Shown here piece by piece: positions 58,870-64,000 of a DNA stretch of 64,000 bases. The translations under genes were made by a program, and so were the position numbers. Source of the DNA: Beroe forskalii (lineage: Eukaryota; Ctenophora; Nuda; Beroida; Beroidae). The stretch's first letter is position 1, and the number at the start of each line of letters is the position of its first letter. The notes under the pieces were generated by a model that saw nothing but the letters and a program-made list of their open reading frames with translations, was not told the DNA's origin and did not search any database. The DNA lies in assembly GCA_011033025.1 (NCBI GenBank), contig WFMF01000436.1:1-64000 (forward strand). Direction: 5' to 3'.

Positions 58870-61275
58870 AATAGAGTCTTCCCTAAGACCAAGGAAACTC
58901 TCTCAGCATCAAGGAAACTCTCCCAAGATCAAGGAGACTCTCTCAGGATCAAAGAGACTCTCAGGATCAAGGAGACTCTCTCAGGATCAGAGTCTTCCCA
59001 AGGATCATTGAGTCTTCCCTAGGATCAGGGAGTCTCTCTCAGGATCAAGGAGACTCTCTCAGGATCAAGGAGACTCTCTCAGGATCAAGGAGACTCTCTC
59101 AGGATCAAGTTAGCCCTCCCAGGATCAAGAAGTCTCTCTCAGGATCAAGGAGACTCTTTCTGGATCATAGAGACTCTGTCAGGATCAAGGAGACTCTCTC
59201 AGGCCAGGATCATTGAGTCTTCTCTAGGAGATCAGTGAGACTCTCTCAGGATCATTGAGTCTTCCCTCTTTCAAGGAGACTCTCTCAGGATCAGGGAGAC
59301 TATCCCAAGATCAGGGAGGCTCTCCCAAGGTCAAGGGGACTCTCTCAGGATCTTTGGGTCTTCTCTAGGAGTAGGATCAGGGAGACTCTCTCAGGATCCG
59401 AGAAAGGAGACTCTCCCAAGGTGAAGGAAACTCTCTCAGGATCAAAGAGACTCTCAGGATCAAGGAGACTCTCTCAGGATCAGAGTCTTCCCAAGGATCA
59501 TTGAGTCTTCCCTAGGATCAGGGAGTCTCTCTCAGGATCAAGGAGACTCTCTCAGGATCAAGGAGACTCTCTCAGGATCAAGGAGACTCTCCCAAGGTGA
59601 AGGAGACTCTCTCAGGATCAAGGAGACTCTCTCAGGATCATTGAGTCTTCCCTAAGATCAGGGAGACTCTCTCAGGATCAGAGTCTTCCCAAGGATCAGG
59701 GTCCTGAGAGAGTCTCCTTGGATCAAGGAGAGTCTCTTTTTGATTCTGAGGTCTTTTTGTCTGAGAGAATACTTCAGGACCTTGGGAGAGTCTCCCTGAA
59801 TCAGGGGGACTCTCCCAAGGTGAAGGAGACTCTCTCAGGATCAAAAAGACTCTCTCAGGATCAAAGAGACTCTCAGGATCAAGGAGACTCTCTCAGGATC
59901 AAGGAGACTCTCTCAGGATCAAGGAGACTCTCTCAGGATCAGGGAGACTATCCCAAGATCAGGGAGACTCTCCCAATAACAAGGGGACTCTCTCAGGATC
60001 AAGGAAGCAAGGAGACCCTCTCAGAATCAAGGACATGTTTTGCAGGATCAAGGATCTTTTCCTAAGATCTTGTCCTAGGATCAAGGAATGTACCCTGTGA
60101 TGAAGGAGAGCAGCCTGGATGAAGAGTCTGTCCCAAGACAGAGCCTTTACCAGGTTCAAGGATTCTTTTCCAGTATCAAGAAGTGCATCTCATAAATGAG
60201 AGTATCCCAATATCAAGGAGACTATCCAAGGCTAGGATCAAGGAGACTCTTCTAGGATGAAGAATACAATTCAGGAACAAGGAATCAGTCCTAGGGTGAA
60301 AGAGTCTTTCAGGTAAAGGAGTCTTTCAGATGAAGGAGTCTTTCCCAGGATCAAGGAGTCTTTCCCAGGATCAAGGAGTCTTTCCCAGGATCAAGGAGTC
60401 TTTCCCAGGATCAAGGAGTCTTTCCCAGGATCATGGAGTCTTTCCCAGGATCAAGGAGTCTTTCCCAGGATCAAGGAGTCTTTCCCAGGATCAAGGAGTC
60501 TTTCCCAGGATCAAGGAGTCTTTCCCAGGATCAAGGAGTCTTTCCCAGGATCAAGGAGTCTTTCCCAGGATCATGGAGTCTTTCCCAGGATCAAGGAGTC
60601 TTTCCCAGGATCATGGAGTCTTTCCCAGGATCAAGGAGACTCTCTCAGGATCAAGGAGTCTCTCTCAGGATCATGGAGTCTTTCCCAGGATCAAGGAGTC
60701 TCTCCCAGGATCATGGAGTCTTTCCCAGGATCAAGGAGACTCTCTCAGGATCATGGAGTCTTTCCCAGGATCAAGGAGTCTTTCCCAGGATCATGGAGTC
60801 TTTCCCAGGATCAAGGAGACTGTCTCAGGATCATGGAGTCTTTCCCAGGATCAAGGAGTCTTTCCCAGGATCAAGGAGTCTTTCCCAGGATCAAGGAGTC
60901 TTTCCCAGGATTAAGGAGTCTTTCTCAGGATCAAGGAGTCTTTCCCAGGAACAAGGAGTCTTTCCCAGGATCAAGGAGTCTTTCCCAGGATCAAGGAGTC
61001 TTTCCCAGGATCAAGGAGTCTTTCCCAGGATCAAGGAGTCTTTCCCAGGATCAAGGAGTCTTTCCAGGATCACGGAGTCTTTCCCAGGATCAAGGAGTCT
61101 TTCCCAGGACCAAGGAGTCTTTCCCAGGATCAAGGAGTCTTTCCCAGGATCATGGAGTCTTTCCCGTGTCAAGGAGTCTTTCCCAGGATCAAGGAGTCTT
61201 TCCCAGGATCAAGGAGTCTTTCCCAGGATCATAGAGTCTATCCCAGGATCAAGGAAACTCTCCCATCATCAATAA
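58870..61275. repeat. 20 bp satellite (AGGATCAAGGAGTCTTTCCC), about 110 units
   Basis: Two subtypes exist: AGGATCAAGGAGACTCTCTC dominates to about 60050 with many variants, and AGGATCAAGGAGTCTTTCCC is nearly perfect from 60330 to 61250. A short inverted stretch lies at about 59701-59800. Because 20 is not a multiple of three, every frame cycles through the same 20-residue peptide (SFPGSRSLSQDQGVFPRIKE) and stays open; this explains the long overlapping open frames. I regard them as satellite shadows, not genes. The 3' half is far more homogeneous than the 5' half, which suggests recent expansion there. Confidence 0.92.
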
Positions 61276-61619
61276 AATGAGTGTATCCCAAGGACTATCC
61301 TAAGTCAAGGTATGTTGGTAAGTTAGAGCACAACACAACAATTAAGAAATAACCAAACACATGCAGACAGCAGAATATTCTAACTGACCAAACTTGAATA
61401 ATCTTTGGCAGATCAGCAAATAAACTTGGAAATTCATTGTGTATATACACCAATTTGCAATATTAATATTTGCAGAAAAATAGCAGTCTTTAAAATTAAA
61501 ACAAAATCGCCAAAAATATAATGGCATAGTAACTATTTGAACCATAGAGAACATAAGAACTTATTCTACATATTGTGAAAAATTTAAATATTTTGAAAAT
61601 TTTTACAATTTTCGCTGCA
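61276..61619. other. AT-rich spacer
   Basis: No gene or repeat was recognised between the satellite and the CpG-rich block. Confidence 0.5.
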
Positions 61620-62060
61620 TATTGCAATGATGGACGTGAGAGTGCGCGGCGCGGCGCTATTGGAATTTGAATCACGAATGTCGCGTCAAATTCTCACTTG
61701 TACGGCGCGCGCGACCGCCGAATTTGCGCGCACCCAGTGCCGGGGTGCCTATAGTGAGGGAAGCGCACGGCGCGTAGGCACTTCTTTTAACCAGTGGCGA
61801 AACCAGGCGCTAGTTAGGACAATTCAACGTAGACATGCACTTATGCGGGCTTAGGAACTACTGGCTAGTCAAACATTTGCATTAGAATTCCCCTTCCTAA
61901 GCGCCGCGCGCGCTTCCCTAGGGAAACGCGCACGCGCGCGAGCTAAAGAGGGATATACGTAATTAGCAAGAATTCCCCTGACCAGGGGCGCCGCGCACTC
62001 CATCCGCAAAACCGGCAGTGTCCTGGGCAACAAAACGCGTATTCCGCGCCGCGCACTCCG
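61620..62060. repeat. CpG-rich block related to 51046-51190
   Basis: The block contains several CG-dense words (GCGCGGCGCGGCGC, GGCGCGCGCGACCG, CCGCGCCGCGCAC) separated by AT-rich bases. An open frame at 61627-61854 has an Arg/Ala-rich composition dictated by the CpGs. It could be the unmethylated promoter island of ARMH3, since it lies 1.3-1.7 kb before that gene's first recognised exon, but its similarity to the 51 kb block favours a repeat. Confidence 0.5.
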
Positions 62061-63358
62061 AGCGGGTAACCAGGTTCTTGGTAATGAAGTTAGAAAATAA
62101 AAAAAATAAAATATCGTATGTTGAAGAACCTCTTCTTAAATCTTAGATAGAAATGATCTTATTTTAAAATTATCCAATTGCTGTTCTTTCTTTTGAATTT
62201 CAAATATATTTTCTTTTGTTTTAACAATATATTTATTTGCAGTTAAAAGGTTGTAAACAGTCCAATATTTTTTAAGTCTTGAGAGTTCCAAACCAACCAA
62301 TTATATGTCAGGTTGATTAATGATTATCAAACCAAGTGCAATAATTGGCCAACAACACAAAATTATTAAAATCTTAGGCTTACCTGGGGCAGTATTAAAA
62401 GCACCTATTTCATACTCGTAACTTATTATCAAACATTTTTCACTGAGTTGATTTTACATATTCAGTTTATTTATTAATGCTTTCATTGAGTAACAGGCAC
62501 CTGAGTTAGATGGTGTGTTTTAGTGTTATCTATTTTTCTTGATTATTGTCTATGTGAAAAGTGATGGTTAAATACCATTATCCTTATTATCCTTATTATA
62601 TGTTATGTTATGTTATGTTATTTACAAAATAACATAAACTTGACACTTTCAGTTCAGGGGACATAATGATTCCTAAGCCCACACATGTCTGTGTATCGAT
62701 GATAAACCCTTCCAAGTGGTGTGCTATAACTCCACTTATGGGGCTCAAAAATATTTCAACAACTGTGTCAAAATGCCTGATTATTCCTTGAAATATTCTG
62801 AATTTTTCAATAATTTTGCTATCAAAGCCTTGAAATAATTCGCACACTTTTTGTTACTTACTCCAAACCTAACCCAAGTCACAGAGGTTTAATTTTGTAT
62901 AACAGAGGGTATAAATGCAACTTTACGTCGTAGTACTAATGGGTGTCTCAGTGCCCAACCATGGTGAACTCAGTGTAGATCCTTGCTGTGCTGGCATGTT
63001 TAACAAGGAATTGAAGCTGAGGGGCTCTGTACAGGACATAGCTATTAAGTATATATGTGATTATACAGATAAGATTTAGTTTAAATCTGGTATAATTGAG
63101 TGAACTGCAAGTCATTCAAAAAATCTCACCCAATAGATTTGATGATTGATGTCAATGCAAAGACCACCATTCAAGTCTAAATTCAGCATCATATATGAGT
63201 CTATATTAAAGGTAAATTCATGTTCTGATCACTGTTATTCATACTTCAGTATTTTTGATTGCTATTATTACTACTACTGTAGTTGATTTCGATTGCTATA
63301 ATCAATCATTATTTGTCAGTATAGAATGACAACTTTGGGGTTTCATAAATTATTTCAG
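62061..63358. other. AT-rich DNA upstream of ARMH3 exons
   Basis: The first coding exon of ARMH3 should be in this direction, but I could not find it. A (TTATG)n simple repeat lies at about 62598-62622. Confidence 0.4.
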
Positions 63359-63747
63359 GGGAAGAGCAAGATGATGCAGTCTGGGAAGAGCTTTTTCTCA
63401 TAAAAGTTAATGTAAAAGTTTTGGAGGATCTTTTCAGTGAACTGTCTTCAAATGATCTAATACATCTCAAAGTAAGCTGTTGAAAACTTTCAGTCAGAGA
63501 AAAAAAAAATATTATATTTTCTTTCAAAGGTGCCAGTTTTTCTTAAATTAAACACAAAAATCAACCTTAACCAGTTTCAATAGTAGCCTCAATATGATGA
63601 TAGTATCATTTGACTAATCTTATGTTAGTTTTGTGTGATTGAATCTACCATATAACCCCCTTTCAGGGATCCATCAATACTCTTTTTAGAAAATGTGTGG
63701 AAAGCCTGAAAGAAGAGCACAGCATCAAATCCCTCAATATTCTGATG
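63359..63747 (+). CDS. ARMH3: ARMH3 (C10orf76) homolog, two N-terminal exons
   Basis: Exons 63359-63471 and 63667-63747 have GT-AG borders and join in phase 0. They encode WEELFLIKVNVKVLE then NDLIHLKGSINTLF and SLKEEHSIKSLNILM, which line up closely with the conserved start of armadillo-like helical domain-containing protein 3 (vertebrate WEELFLMKVN, then GEEHPIRVVNALQ). ARMH3 is a Golgi-associated protein that binds GBF1 and PI4KB in vertebrates. The 5' exon and most of the protein are outside the window; the first visible exon starts with two bases that complete an upstream codon. Confidence 0.88.
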
Positions 63748-64000
63748 GTTAGTTTAGAGTATCCACTGTTTTAAATTAACTAGCAGAACCCATGGCCTCC
63801 GGCCATCGTTCACAATTTTTTCGCTTCAACAATTGGTACAGTATAATGCAGTACTGTAGTTCTTATCAGTGATGAGGTCATATTTTAATCGGGTGTGCCT
63901 ACTCCTCTATGTGATGTCTATATGTCAGGTGGTGTCAAACGTCACTGGTACGCCCGTAGAAATAGAAATAGAAATAGAAATATCAAATACAGTCTTATTA
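63748..64000. other. ARMH3 intron, truncated by the window
   Basis: It starts with the donor GTTAGT. No further exon is visible. An (AAATAG)n simple repeat lies near 63957-63983. Confidence 0.6.

Noticed and set aside
60330-61275. Long open frames (194 and 280 codons) of SFPGSRSLSQDQ type
   Set aside because: They follow from a 20 bp satellite unit that lacks stop codons in any + frame; no splice or start context.
61627-61854. Arg/Ala-rich open frame
   Set aside because: Composition is imposed by CpG-dense repeat sequence; no family match.

Overview
The window is nuclear DNA from an animal, most likely an AT-rich marine invertebrate with long introns and a heavy load of repeats. I cannot name the species. 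The evidence is split metazoan genes with mostly GT-AG introns (a PDZ-LIM muscle-type scaffold, CPSF2, an EF-hand protein and ARMH3), an invertebrate-type Penelope-like retroelement, and abundant foldback elements and satellites. There are no bacterial operons and no CRISPR arrays.

Layout. 1-5.6 kb: last four recognisable exons of CPSF2 on the + strand, preceded by a partial tandem duplication of the first visible exon. Within it lie a 210 bp MITE and a perfect-arm hairpin. 8.3-9.6 kb: a calmodulin/troponin C-like EF-hand gene on the - strand, possibly with an extra 5' exon at 18.9-19.1 kb. 9.6-24 kb: gene-poor DNA carrying dispersed short motifs, palindromes and a second MITE copy. 24.1-46.0 kb: a PDZ-plus-three-LIM (ALP/Enigma family) gene on the - strand, at least 16 exons, its first exon not found. 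Nested in one of its introns, on the + strand, is an unrecognised three-exon gene (40.7-42.1 kb) with a CCAAT/E-box-rich promoter.

46.3-49.5 kb: a hammerhead-like motif on the - strand and a broken Penelope-like element with its GIY-YIG domain before the reverse transcriptase. 51-61.3 kb: repeats. These are a 355 bp foldback, a 41-42 bp minisatellite, a 4.7 kb element inserted in that minisatellite that carries about 3.7 kb of 21 bp satellite, and a 20 bp satellite. 63.4-63.8 kb: two exons of ARMH3 on the + strand, running off the window.

The genes are unrelated housekeeping and cytoskeletal genes; I see no operon-like link between them. The most unusual signals are the satellite-bearing foldback element flanked by 6 bp direct repeats, the third LIM domain split by a foldback sequence bounded by 16 bp direct repeats with no usable AG acceptor, a roughly 44 bp motif in seven dispersed copies, and the hammerhead-like fold. 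All exon boundaries are read by eye from splice sites and protein-family memory; none is backed by transcripts.
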